Of a DNA stretch of 64,000 bases, positions 11,541 through 22,108 are shown in pieces (positions within the stretch are counted from its first letter, which is position 1; each line of letters begins with the position of its first letter). The stretch covers positions 874,001-938,000 of the forward strand of contig JAUJEO010000019.1 of assembly GCA_030762175.1 (NCBI GenBank). The letters run 5' to 3'. The DNA is from Metallyticus violacea. Taxonomy: Eukaryota > Arthropoda > Insecta > Mantodea > Metallyticidae. A model generated the notes under the pieces. That model was not told the DNA's origin, searched no databases, and worked only from the letters and a program-made list of their open reading frames with translations. Position numbers and translations under genes: made by a program.

Positions 11541-11670
11541 AAACCTATTTATATCTGTTGCCAAGGAAGAAGACATTATTTTCATTAAAATAGACGAGGA
11601 TAAATATGATGCTGTCCCATTTGTCAATTAATTTTAAGATGTCTAGTAATTTGAAAGTGAATTTTTTTAT

Positions 11671-11939
11671 TAGTGTTTAACGCCCGTTTTTACTACTGAG
11701 GCACCACAGGCGGTGACACTGGTGATACATGAAATGAAATGATATAGTGGGAAAGGAATTTTTAAGGAAGGAAACGTTCCAGACCTAAGTTTAGGGTACC
11801 TCCCCGGCATTTCCCATTTATGAGGACTGAGGGAAACCTGGAAAAACCTCAGTCAGGGAGGAAGATCCTGACGGGATTCGAACCCTAGACTTCCCGCTCA
11901 CGAGTCCGCGCCTTAACGACCTCGGCCACCCGTGGCGGT
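11671..11939 (-). mobile_element. SINE family B copy, minus strand
   Basis: On the minus strand the head starts ACCGCCACGGGTGGCCGAGG at 11939 (A box), with B box GGTTCGAATCC near 11880. The body contains the shared CCTGACTGAGG and AACGTTTCCTTCCTTAAA segments and ends CCTCAGTAGTAAAAACGGGC. TGAAAGT lies at both flanks (11652-11658 and 11942-11948), a possible short target duplication. The head resembles a long-variable-arm tRNA of Leu/Ser type. Confidence 0.85.
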
Positions 11940-12175
11940 CATGAAAGTTAGTGAATTTTATAAAGATACACTAGATAAATATTGTTTGTAAAGAATATCA
12001 TATTCTTAAAATCCTTGGAAATATTTTATAATGATAAACGCTTTCATCTTATAAACTTAATACTGTGTAAAAGTCTCGTATTTGCAATTGGCAGTAGTAG
12101 TGCGACTTCGGCAACCATTTTTTTTTTTAATTGGGGTTCTGGTAAATGTAGTAGGATTTTGCTACTACAAGATCT

Positions 12176-12252
12176 CATGCTCTCCTGCAAAATTTATCGG
12201 TCGTTTCATACCCTGTATTGAATGAGACGCTGATGATCTGATATTTTAAAGG
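12176..12252 (+). mobile_element. 3' fragment of SINE family A
   Basis: CTGCAAAATTTATCGGTCG through GATGATCTGATATTTTAAA matches the last 75 bases of SINE A (compare 34186-34245). The head and body are absent. Confidence 0.7.
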
Positions 12253-12486
12253 GGGGGGGGCTCTCTGGGAATCTGGATTCTCACAAACGTATGGTCCAGA
12301 TCACCCAATACACGCATCTCTAAAATAGAATGAACCATTTCGTTTTTCAGTTGCAAAGGTTTTTCATGCAGTTCTTCAAATGGATTCGGTTGTAGCTCAA
12401 TTATTTGTAGATATAGGAGATAAAATATAACACTCATTGTCGAGCGGTTAACATTTTACCGCGGTAAAGCGTAGGCAATGTCCAAA

Positions 12487-12516
12487 CCGAGTTTGGTGCA
12501 CTAGAAATGTGACCGG

Positions 12517-12552
<36 letters not shown>

Positions 12553-12564
12553 GAGCTTGGTGCA
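12487..12564. repeat. Poly(A)34 between a 14-bp direct repeat
   Basis: CCGAGTTTGGTGCA (12487-12500) recurs as CCGAGCTTGGTGCA (12551-12564). Between them lie 16 bases of unique sequence and an uninterrupted A tract of 34 (12517-12550). This is the layout of a tiny poly(A)-tailed retroposed insertion with its target duplication, or of a slipped duplication followed by A-tract growth. Confidence 0.55.
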
Positions 12565-12664
12565 CATAGACATAAGTATCATAGAAGTGATGTAATACTT
12601 GCATATAACTTTTGTAATTCTACGAGATTTTTTATATTACCTATGTATTTATATAGAAAAATCA

Positions 12665-12918
12665 AGTCATTTTACGAGGGCATGGAATCGTAAGCAGGAG
12701 GTTTGGGGTTCGATTACCGTCAAGATGTTTTCCTTGATTGAGGATTTGTCCAGGTTTTCCTCAGTCCTTATATATGACAAATGCCGAGGATGCCTGGAAC
12801 GCTTTCTTCCTTAAAAAAAAAAAATCTTTCCCAATTTACCATCTCATCTCATATATTATCAGTGTCCATCGCCTGTGGTGCCTCAGTGGAAAAATGGGCA
12901 TTAAATGATGTTAAAAAA
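12665..12918 (+). mobile_element. SINE family B copy, degraded head
   Basis: The B box (GGGGTTCGATTACC, near 12705) and the body are clear: CCAGGTTTTCCTCAGTCC, GACAAATGCCGAGGATGCC, TTCCTTAAAAA, CATCGCCTGTGGTGCCTCAG. The A-box half of the head is degraded. The tail ends near 12918. Confidence 0.75.
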
Positions 12919-14474
12919 ATTCATTTTACATAACTACTTTGTGAAAGATATGCAATTCTATTTTCCAAAAGCCCACCGCCTATAAATATATGCAATCATT
13001 CCCAATATTTCAGTTGTTAAACAAAGAAACAATAGAATAAAACATAGCACGTAAAACAAAAATGCCTAATGAACCCTGTTTTATTTATTATTATGAAGCG
13101 AGGCAATAAAACCAAAATGAAAATAACTTAATAAAATGTGCAAGTTTTACACAATGTGCAGTCTTTTTGTATTTTGTTTCTAATGCGCCTGTTGCGTGCT
13201 TGTGACTTCTGGATTGTGTTAGAAGAAGGGTTAATAAATGTATCCGAAATGATAAACGTTTACCGAAAGACGCCTCTGTTGGATGAAATGCAACATTTCC
13301 TTATATTTTATTGATCAAAAGTAGAGAGAACGAAATAGTCAGATTTAAGCATAGCTTTAAATAGCTTAGTTTGTTGGGGAATGCTACTAGGTTTATGACA
13401 AAGTTGACTTACAGTTCGGTACACTAGGCATTAGGTATATCGATCGTCGATCGATATAATATATGGAAGAGAAAAGAAAAGCTGTTAAGAAACAAGAACA
13501 GTTTTGAAAAACAAAGGTATACATTTTAAATGCTAGTTGGTGCGAAAAGGGTAATTGTGAATTAATGCACATTTCTTTAACCTAACTTAAGAGAACACCT
13601 ACCCACCCTTATGTAACCTAACCTAACCAAATATTCGTTATCATTCCAAATGTAACCCCTAATTTTCGTTTAAATTGCATAAGTGGAATTCATAGTACTC
13701 ATATCTACCTATAACATTACACAACCCGTTACCCGTCACAATATATGTTTGTGACTTCACATTCGACACATATGTCCAAGTTAAGCCCTAGTGCTGAACT
13801 ATTTCAATTTCTTCTAACATCTTTGGAGTTGTTAATGTGCGAGGGGCCATATTGTAAAATTTAGCGCTGCATTGGATCATAATATCCGAGATTCCTTGTC
13901 AGAAAATACAAACGATAAAGTAATGAGCAGTAGAGAGTAAACTCGTATAATCATTCATATGACCAACGGAATGAAATGATAATTATGAAATGGGAATATG
14001 GAAAATAGTGGATAGGGACTTCCGTAGAAGGTGATTATAACGGGTTATATGACTCGTAATAATAAATCACTAAGTGCAAACATTTAATATTACGAATTAT
14101 AACGATTTAATTAGAAAACTTTATAGAATGCATTTTTAGCAATTCGTATAGAATCAGTTAAGAATAGCCGTTTGCTGTGGTAGTTTTACAGTATTGTTAA
14201 AAAAATATATCGTATACTCTAATGATAGCGAGCAAGTACCTTAAGTTTAATTGTTGGTAATGTTTGAGAAAATGTTGTCTTATTCATTTGTTTTTACTGT
14301 CCAGAAAGCATTAGGGTTGGGCGAGGCTTTCAGGAGCAAAACTGCAGTAGTCAAATCAGGGTTTTTGTTCGTGTCAAGATATATTCAAATGACTGTTAAT
14401 GGATGGAATATACAAACGATAATAACATTGATAAACTTTCACAGGGCTGTAGGTAGACGCTAAATTAGCGCGGC
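12919..14474. other. Intergenic, small palindrome
   Basis: No coding signal. A perfect odd palindrome of 23 bases lies at 13436-13458 (TATATCGATCG-T-CGATCGATATA). Scattered CCTAAC units occur at 13578-13632 but do not form an array. An open stretch at 14251-14463 has a good acceptor-like TTTTTACTGTCCAG near 14305 but no recognisable protein. Confidence 0.4.
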
Positions 14475-15070
14475 GCTACCCATGATTTCGCTACATTAAG
14501 TGTTTGTGGGGTCTTACAGTAATTTGCATTATCCTGCTTCACTCTCTGTTAGGTGTGGGTGCAAAAGAAACAAGACAAAATCTCACAGACATTTGCCTTT
14601 GTGTAGAAGGAATCCCTATGGAGAAATGCATTAATGCATACTAATGTATTTGCATCATTTATGATAAGCATTTCGAGTATCTACTATGTCAACTAAATTC
14701 TTTTCTCGATAAAATATTCAAAATGCCCTTTTGATTTGAAAGAAATTTAAAAATTATGGCCATCACTCCATGCACCCTTTAACCATTGACCACAATCACG
14801 GCATCGATATATCACCCCCCCCCCACCAAAACAGTAGTCCCTTGTGGCTACAATTTATCTACGTGGAATGCTTCTATGTTTGTGGATTTGCTACTTGTGT
14901 TTTTTAAGGGTTTTACAACCACCGCAATCGGGGCATATGCTTTATTATGCCAATGGTGCTTGCTTTGTATTCCGCTTCCGTTATATAATGAAAATAACTT
15001 GTGTTTTGACTCCGGTGTTCTCTACATGCACTCCGTCTCGCCCTAGTGGCAGCTCTGGTAAGCACCAAAA
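14475..15070 (+). repeat. Dispersed repeat D, single copy
   Basis: Related along its length to each arm of the foldback element at 59527-61258. Shared landmarks are TACCCATGAT (14479), CCTATGGAGAAATGCATT (14613), TGTATTTGCATCATTTATGA (14645), CTCGATAAAATATTC (14705) and CCTAGTGGCAGCTCTGG near the end. Here only one arm is present. It codes for nothing recognisable; the short overlapping open frames are incidental. Confidence 0.7.
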
Positions 15071-15234
15071 TAAATGAATAAAAACTACCTAATTACTTCC
15101 GCTTCTAATAACACATTTTTATAAACCTAGAATAGCACGTCGTTATCTCACAGGATACAGAAAAAGTCGTTAAACGTTTCCGCAGAACTTTATAGACGCT
15201 TTTCTTGTCGTTGAACAGTTTTCTGTTTCTCAGA

Positions 15235-15248
15235 ATTGCCATGGTTAC
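15235..15248 (+). promoter_or_regulatory. Possible X-box (RFX site)
   Basis: ATTGCC-AT-GGTTAC matches the X-box pattern RYYRYY-N-RRNRAC at all but one position. It lies 166 bases upstream of the ATG of the candidate exon at 15414. X-boxes of ciliary genes usually sit within a few hundred bases of the start codon. The match is by eye, and a site like this also arises by chance. Confidence 0.25.
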
Positions 15249-15413
15249 CAAGCTTCTCATTTCATTTCCTACCTAGTGTGGAACAGTGGACTTGAAACAC
15301 AATGTTCTTGAAAAAGGTAGTTTAGTTTATTTCTAGTGAATAAATAGGTATAATGTCTTTAAAATACACATGTTTGAATTGGACTAATATATGCCGTACA
15401 AAGATCGGAAGCA

Positions 15414-15471
15414 ATGCAAGTACAGCGACAGTCTGTTTTGGATTCTTCAGAGGAATTGGACTCTAGTGAAG
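15414..15471 (+). CDS. Candidate first coding exon
   Basis: ATG at 15414 opens 19 codons plus one base (MQVQRQSVLDSSEELDSSE) and ends at a splice donor (GAAG/GTAAAT, 15472). The single leftover G joins the AG at the start of the next candidate exon (16466) to make GAG, Glu. The joined peptide is acidic and Ser/Gln-rich, unlike the Lys/Asn/Ile/Phe-rich readings of random AT-rich DNA here. The frame is open upstream to 15378, so the true start could lie earlier or this could be an internal exon. I do not recognise the protein. Confidence 0.4.
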
Positions 15472-16465
15472 GTAAATAATACACTCCTGTCATGTTTAGT
15501 GACGGATTACATAAGTATTTTTATATTTAAGCTGAAATTTGTAAAGGAATGAAGAATTGTAAATGATATCAAACAATGCTCTAATAATAGGCGATAAATA
15601 TGCATAATTATAACAGGAAATTGAGTCACTTTATACTATCAATTGTTTAAGCTTCCTCATGCATGATTGGACAATGTCAGATACTTAACCTTAGATGAAT
15701 CTGCTTTTATCAGAATATTAACTAACTACTATATATTTGTTTTCAAGTGCTTACCTCTAAGTTCTAATGAATAATTCATTAATTCTAGCAGAGAACTATT
15801 CTTTATATTATTTTTGTCACCAGTATAAATGAAGATTGTGATTATCTAAATCAAAATATAAAGGAAAAAAAACTTTTCGATTATTATTTAGTCTTTTTCT
15901 TTTTCAAGATTTATTTATAAATATAATAAAAACGTTACATATTAAACAGAAGTTCCTTATATAGTTGTCATTTTAGACGAAAAACTATTGCTCTCTAGTA
16001 TATACAGAAAAAATACCATAAGTTTCAGAAATAACGTTGTGTTATAAAATGTATTAGAAACCTGGGTATAAAGAGATCAGGATTCAGTGTTAAACTTAGC
16101 TGATTATTCAGGAAGTTTGGCATTTTCGGTTCATGAAAGGTAATTAATTTTGTCCGCTATTTAATAAAATTATAGTTTAAAACTCTCGGAAAAGCTTTGG
16201 CAAATGACGATCAAATGATTGTTTTCTTTGCTTTTACTTTGGTCACCGGTTCAGAGCTGTTGGTTCTAAGAATCTATCAATTTCGTTGTGCAACTGTTTT
16301 AAATAACAATTGAAGCCACGTGTGCGATTCCTGGAAAGGTTATGTTTTAAACAACATCTGAACTTAATCGACCTCGTAGTGAAAGCTACGAATTGAAGAT
16401 GATGTGCAGGTCACCTAATATGTTGACACCATGGCTGTGCTAATTTTGTGCTCTTCTCTTTGCAG

Positions 16466-16527
16466 AGACTGCTCTTCTGGCAGGCAGGGACCTTCAGCAA
16501 AACGCAGATGAGGAGACAGCGGAAAAA
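16466..16527 (+). CDS. Candidate internal exon
   Basis: A pyrimidine-rich acceptor (GTGCTCTTCTCTTTGCAG) precedes 16466 and a consensus donor (AAAAA/GTGAGT) follows 16527. In the only frame compatible with the exon at 15414 it reads TALLAGRDLQQNADEETAEK without a stop. One alternative frame has a TGA and the other starts a different phase. It is 62 nt and ends in phase 0. A possible last exon in the right phase is 16956-16991 (after TTTTGATGCAG, KLKPSQSPLYK then TAG), but that acceptor is weak. The protein was not recognised. Confidence 0.5.
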
Positions 16528-16548
16528 GTGAGTGTGTGTTTCGGTTTT

Positions 16549-16550
<2 letters not shown>

Positions 16551-16587
<37 letters not shown>

Positions 16588-16741
16588 AGGGTAAAGGTAT
16601 TTAGGGAAAGATGATGCTAACCATGGAGACGACTAAGAATTGATTAACGTTTTGAAAAAAGTAATGGTAATAATATTTGGTAAAACATAATGGATCTGTA
16701 TAATGCTTTCCTTCTGGTTCTTTTCCTTCTCTCTCTCTCTC

Positions 16742-16774
<33 letters not shown>
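16551..16774. repeat. Complementary (GA)n and (TC)n microsatellites
   Basis: (GA)17 at 16551-16584 starts 24 bases after the splice donor at 16528. A (TC)-rich run with one CCC interruption spans 16728-16773. The tracts are complementary and about 145 bases apart, so the intron transcript could fold into a long GA/UC stem just inside the 5' splice site. Confidence 0.8.
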
Positions 16775-16776
<2 letters not shown>

Positions 16777-16991
16777 TACTTCACTGACACTTTGGCGTTT
16801 ACATAAATTATAATATTTAAATTCATTTTTCGACTTTTATTTTGCATTTAGTCTGTATATTTGTATGGGCGAAGAGTCAACCTAATAATTTCTTAAAAGA
16901 TGTTCATATTTGGCAATATAATATGACTACATGCACACCTCGAATTTTGATGCAGAAGTTGAAGCCATCTCAAAGTCCTCTTTATAAATAG

Positions 16992-17599
16992 GCTTTGTTA
17001 TTTCAAAAAAGCAGCATTCTCTGCGATTTTACAGAATCGAGTAATTATTAGTACAGTAGCAAGCCCTTTGTTATTTAAAGGCCAAATAATCTTAGAAAGG
17101 ATAGATTGGTCAATAAGTATCAACAAATGCATCACATTGTGATTTGTTTGGCAATGAGACCAAACAGGTAAATAATATTGTGCAATACCTGTGATAAAGT
17201 TTACATTTCATGCATTAAAAGTGTGATTAATTCTAAATTTGAAAATAAGGTTTTAATGAAAATTCCAAAAATAAAAGATGAGAATGTCTCGGCAAAAGAT
17301 GAAATGTAATTTCTGAACCATAAAAGCGCAACTGCACCATTCCGATTAATTACGGTCCATCCTTGGCGAAACAGTTGAATAGAATTGAACTAAGTTCTTC
17401 ATCATTCTGTTCATTGTGCAATGTTAAAAATTATGGATCAAGATCACCTTCAACAATATCCAGTCCCCTCTTAGTAGAGCCCCTATTTGAGAAAAAAATT
17501 GAAGAGCAAGGGAATTTATGGCTTCGTTAATTATCGACAATATATTTCACTATTTATTTTACATGTTTATAGAATTTTACTATATAAATACAAGTATAT
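16992..17599. other. Intergenic, no assignable feature
   Basis: AT-rich DNA. The open stretch 17487-17768 runs into antisense mariner sequence and is not a gene. Nothing else was seen. Confidence 0.4.
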
Positions 17600-18720
17600 T
17601 TTTATGTATTCTAAGGTGATCGAAAAGTTCTGCGAGTTTCTGATCATCGGTTATGAAATTAATCATTACCCTCTGCAGTTTCCTCTGAACAATGGAAAAA
17701 AACGTTCTTCGCGAATGCTATTTTTCAGTTCATCTAATCTTGTACACTTTTCCTTTAATGTCCCCTAGCGATAAAAATCGCAGGTACCGAGAGAGTCATA
17801 TGTTGTTAGTGATGATAACTCTGTCGTCGAATATTTCATGAAGTGCATGCAAGAAGACATGGGCTATATGTGCCGTTAGTGCTCTTAGAAAGTCACGAAT
17901 CTACTTTTCCTCACAGTTAAACCTTGAAAAAAGGGTTTCAAAATATTCCGCACATACCTATCACTGGTAATTGTTTCTTTGAAAAAAATATACAGAGAGA
18001 GTCTATTATTCTTTCGCCGCTAATAGCGCACCATACTCTTATCCTTTCATCATGCAGGGGTTCCCCATGAAGCAGACCCTTTTGTCGGTCCTGGTGGTGT
18101 AGTGGTTACCATACTAGCCTCCTACACCCATGATCGCGGGTTCGAACCCGGCCAGGACCGATGGATTTTTTCGGGCGTAAAAATCCTAAGTATGGCTTCC
18201 TTCGGAAGGGAAATAAAGCCGTGGGTCCCGTGTCGTACATTTACGGCACGAAAAAGAACCTCAAGCCTGAAAGAGAGGCCTCTGAGCAAAATTTGTCGGC
18301 CGTTTCACGCCCTGAGATGTTAAAGAGCGTCCGTAAATAAATCAATCAAAAAAAAAAAAAAAAAAAAAAAAGCAGACCAGGTTTTCCGGAATTCCAGTAT
18401 CAGTTGTTTTTGAATTAACCGAGATTTATCCGAAAAAAGAAAAGATTAGGTTGAACGGCACACCATTCAAAATCAACTCAAATAGAGGAATGGGGCATTT
18501 CCGTTTGCTGAGAAACACGTCTAAGTGATTATTAGGGGAACGTTCAAGAGCATGTTTAATGTTACCTGCACTGTATTGTACACTGTACATAGTTGTGTGC
18601 ACTTTATATAAGGAATATTTTCCGTTTCACGAAATCTATTGAACTTGGAAGTTGAATGTCAGGGAATCTCTTTTGAAACAACCTCCGTACATCAAGAGCT
18701 GATTCTGCACATACGAACCG
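17600..18720 (-). pseudogene. Mariner-like transposase remnant split by a SINE
   Basis: Minus-strand blocks run from high to low coordinates. FLFSDKSRLIQKQLI (18455-18410, around the first catalytic Asp, S-D-E changed to S-D-K) is followed by EFRKTWSA. The SINE A insertion comes next, then PLHDERIRVWCAISGERIID (18068-18010), DDRVIITNN (near 17840) and a C-terminal stretch ending KLAELFDHL near 17610. The WCA..RIIGP pattern belongs to the mariner-like lineage with a DUF4817-type N-terminus, common in arthropods. Many stops and frameshifts make it long dead. Confidence 0.6.
18085..18371 (+). mobile_element. SINE family A copy inside a mariner remnant
   Basis: A full-length copy. The tRNA-like head pairs TCCTGG with CCAGGA as an acceptor stem. 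The A box (TGGTGTAGTGG) and B box (GGTTCGAACCC) are both exact. The body (CTTCCTTCGGAAGG, CTCAAGCCTGAAAG) and the 3' end AGATGTTAAAGAGCGTCC follow, with a poly(A) tail to 18371. AAGCAGACC occurs on both sides (18070-18078 and 18371-18379), an imperfect target duplication. This is the best preserved A copy in the window. It is not a functional tRNA gene, since the tRNA-like part runs straight into the SINE body. Confidence 0.92.
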
Positions 18721-18846
18721 TAAATAAATATTCTTTGTGGAATAGAATTCTTGATTTGAGTCATATTAACGTAATTAATACAGTATTACGCTGCCTAATG
18801 AGTAATTAATATCCTCTCGAACAACACACAAGAATACGCCTGTACG

Positions 18847-18996
18847 TTCCTAGAGTTAAACTTTTACTGAGCTACCCTCCAGCTCCCCAGCTGGCTTTCA
18901 AGTGTAGGAAAGAGACGAGAACTGCAGAGTTCGGTTAACTGCAACCAGCTGCACGTGGAGCGGTACCGCGAAGGAAAAATCACTCAGTATTTTAGT
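18847..18996. repeat. Dispersed repeat H, copy 1
   Basis: CCTAGAGTTAAAC, GAACTGCAGAGTTCGGT, GCAACCAGCTGCACGTGGAG and GCGAAGGAAAAATCA recur in the same order at 49947-50072. The repeat adjoins the 3' side of the mariner remnant at 19000-19960. Its class is unknown. Confidence 0.6.
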
Positions 18997-18999
18997 ATA

Positions 19000-19960
19000 A
19001 AATACTATCACTATCACTCCAGATCAGCAAAGTTCAGAAATTGTTGTCCTCGTAAATGATTATTCAAAGAAAGGAAAACATAATCTGATGATGCAATGTC
19101 TGGGGAATATGGTAGATGTACTAGAGTCTCCCAACCAAAAAGAATATTAGTTTCAAAGCCCCTTTAGCTATGTGTGGTTTTGCATTATCGTACAAAAGTT
19201 ATACCTTTGCAATTCCTGGGTTCATTCTAATTGGTTACAGTATAGAATGGTGTTGATATTTTAGCCAGCTGGTAGCAGTTTACCCCACGCAGCCCACCAA
19301 CAGAACATAACATCTTCTTTTGATGCATCAGTGGTTTTAGTTGTTTGGGGATAGATTCGTGAGCTACCAATCAGTGATGTTGGCGTCTTGGAGTGTCTAA
19401 AGAATCCATTTCTCATCGCATGTCAGCAACCTACTAAGAAACTGATACTTCTACTGACTAATGGAAAATAGACGTCAGCTCTTGTCGCCTTCATTGTCAA
19501 CTCTTTTGGAACCCAGTGACCGAGTTTGTATCTTTTTCCTAGCTGATGGAGATGAAGTCATGGCTTCTACACTGACGTTGAATTTCTGTACCACGTCCTC
19601 ACAAGCTTGACTGTCGTTCGCTTCAGTAGTCGCTAAGAGAGACCCATTATCTATTGCTGTTAGTCTTCCTGTCCTTCGCTCATATTTGAGGGTTTCGTTG
19701 TCTTCCTAAACTTCTTTTAGCACCATCCGTTCATTTACAGCATCAATAATGAAGGCCTGAAATATTTTTTTACGTTACTGCATATGCACTGTCTCCCAGT
19801 TTAAATTCGTGAAGCATTGATCCAATTTCATTTAGGTACTAGCAATGCTAACCCCTTGATCAGAAAAGCGTTTTCATTTTCTCCTCGTCTCCCTTGAAAT
19901 TCATAAACCGTTCTGTGACCGAATGCGATAGAATATGTTGGATCTGTGTTGAGCTATTTT
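19000..19960 (-). pseudogene. Mariner transposase remnant
   Basis: Minus-strand blocks: KRYKLGHWVPKELT (near 19540-19490), then KEDVMFCWWAAWGKLLPAG and NINTILYCNQLE (about 19325-19220), then LFGWETLVHLPYSPDIASSD (19145-19085) and NNHLRGQQFLNFADLE (19070-19025). W-V-P-x-E-L-T, V-M-F-C-W-W and YSPD..SSD are diagnostic of mariner transposases, and the third catalytic Asp (SSD) is present. The middle block with the second Asp is unreadable and stops occur throughout. Upstream N-terminal sequence may reach 19960. Confidence 0.75.
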
Positions 19961-20379
19961 GGTCTATGATTAATCTATCATCAATTTCATCTGGACCATT
20001 CCATCCATTCGTTTTCCACTGTTCTTGTTGCCATGGTAGGCTCTTTTATCAAGTGTTTTAAATCGTAAGACATGTGTCACTTCCTTGAAAATAACAATAA
20101 TAATACTGAAATTTTAAATATTCGTTTCGCTTTCAGCGAGAGCATATCTCCATTTTATCCTTAATCCTTCTATGCTGGATTAGGTTGGTGGAGGAGGACA
20201 CGTAAGCCCAGCGAGGGTCTTTGGTGTCCTACTGAGCCTTCAGGTTTCAGGTGGAGATGTTCCCATATTCCTTTTATTTTGTTGATTTGTTACGACTTCT
20301 CGGAGCTCCCCTCTAAGGAATTAGAACTGCCCCAAAGGGCTGCTGTCCCACCAGACGCCAGGGCAGTTTTTCCAATGAG

Positions 20380-20620
20380 TAAATTCCACTTCATCACACC
20401 GTTCACCACCAACCACATTATCTGATCTTCAAACCTTGAAACGATGAAAAATTAAATTAAATGAGAAGGAATGGGGGACAAAGAAGATCCTGAAAGGTTA
20501 ATATCTAACCCAGTAACTAGGGGAAACCACGAGGGAAAAAATTGTGACTGCAAGAGGTTTGAACGCAAAACCTCTCAATGCGAGTCCCAAACTTTATCGC
20601 TGAGCCACCTTTATAGGTAT
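20380..20620 (-). mobile_element. tRNA-derived SINE, family E
   Basis: On the minus strand, AAGGTGGCTCAGCGATAAAG (A-box-like) and GCGTTCAAACCTC (B-box-like) form a tRNA-like head at about 20617-20550. A non-coding body follows (TTTCCCCTAGTTACTGGGTT). Only one copy was seen in the window, so the family is inferred from its structure. Confidence 0.45.
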
Positions 20621-20922
20621 CTTCCTGTGTTTGTCATCCTTTTGAATCGCTTAGAATAGAATTGTTTATATAAGTATCAATCAGCTCTTGAAACTAAGTA
20701 TTTTATCTTCTATACTAAAATTATGATTGCGTTTTCTCTATCTCCCTTCTTTATCCAGAACATATTCGGTACGTTAATGCTTTAAATTTTAATGTTGATC
20801 TGAGTTCGGCTTTCTGATTAAAATAAAACGCAGAAATTTTGTTAAAAACTTTTTCACACGTACAAGTAGCTTGCTTAATGGGCATCTGAGGGGAGTTAAT
20901 ATAATAATGCTGAGTAATTGTG

Positions 20923-20999
<77 letters not shown>
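20923..20999. repeat. (ATT)n microsatellite
   Basis: About 25 perfect TTA/ATT units. On the minus strand it reads as poly-Ile and inflates a spurious open frame. Sequence at 20800-20880 weakly resembles 26690-26770, just upstream of the mariner remnant at 26850, so this could be a shared element 5' end. Confidence 0.95.
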
Positions 21000-21000
<1 letters not shown>

Positions 21001-21779
21001 GTTGTTGATGTAAGAACCGTGCATGACCAAACAGTAAGTTTAATTACAACCTTCAAAGATAAAAACTACATTTAGCAAAATGCGAAAGCAGTAATTTATA
21101 TAACAAATCTGCGTGAAATTTCTGTAGATAAAATAAAAATTCTAGCTTTCATGGCTTATTACAGAAACAATGCTTTTAGTGTTTAACCTAAATTCTGTAA
21201 ATCTAAAATGAAATATAATGCACAGGACAAAAATCGACATGCCTGCTGATCTAGATTGTTTCCTTTCTAATGATATGGGTATTTTTAACAAAATGTAATT
21301 CTTTCGGAAGATACAAGAGTTTTAATTTTATACGCCTTTTTGGCTCACGTTGTAAAAACCAATCCTCTTCTCTCCTAGATATTTCATTTATAAATATATT
21401 TTGTTTTTTTCATCGATGGTATTATTCTATGGTATTATACAGCAATTAATGTTACACGAAAGCCACTCTCTTTTTTGCCTACATTATATGTATTAAGAAA
21501 GTCCATAAATAAATTTTATTACAAGTTATCGCAATGATTTTATATGGAGTGGTTCATGAAACACCGGCCCGAGCACGGCGAGCCAACTTCGACCGCACAT
21601 ATTACCATTGCCAGAGCGAGCTAGCTAATGAAGGAATCTGGCGGAGAGAGAAAAGGGAAAAGACGTTGTGTTATCGCAGCCCATAGGTGGTGGTTATTTC
21701 AACACGAGGGAGTGGTTTGTGCCGTAAATAACAAAGTTGTAATAGCGGAGGCGCGCGTGATACCAATTTCAATATGAAA

Positions 21780-22085
21780 ACGTGGGATAATTTATAGTCA
21801 AAATTCCAGGTGTTGGTGTTCCTACAAAAAGCATTATACAAGATTTGATGAAAAAGCGGCGTACAACGGGATCAGTTGCGAAAGCGCGAAAAAATGCTCT
21901 GGTGGCGGATATTCAAATACAGCTGCTCAGAAGTTCTGCTAAGTCGACCGTACTATCTGCTGTTTTATGTTGAACTAGGAAAACTTTAATAGGGAAGGGA
22001 GCGAAACCAAGTAATCAACGGAGTCGAAGATTTGAAGGCAGTTCCTCCGATTAGCTCACCAAGCTGAGAATGCAGTTGAATGGAT
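21780..22085 (+). pseudogene. Mariner-like N-terminal (HTH) fragment
   Basis: PGVGVPTKSIIQDLMKKRR then TTGSVAK at 21808-21880 matches the first helix-turn-helix of DUF4817-type mariner-like proteins (FPG..VP...TI....KF..TGSV). About 50 more open codons follow before a TGA. No catalytic residues remain. GC-richer sequence upstream (21550-21720) may be the element's 5' end. A MITE (22109) follows directly. Confidence 0.5.
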
Positions 22086-22108
22086 TGAGAAATAAATCCT
22101 TACATATA

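Noticed and set aside
13578..13632. CCTAAC units resembling the arthropod telomere repeat
   Set aside because: Only two to three scattered units with unrelated sequence between; not a telomeric array.
18085..18165. tRNA gene
   Set aside because: The acceptor stem and both Pol III boxes look tRNA-like, but the sequence is the head of SINE A, repeated across the window and fused to the SINE body.
20751..21056. 101-codon minus-strand frame
   Set aside because: About a quarter is poly-Ile from the (ATT)n microsatellite and there is no other coding evidence.
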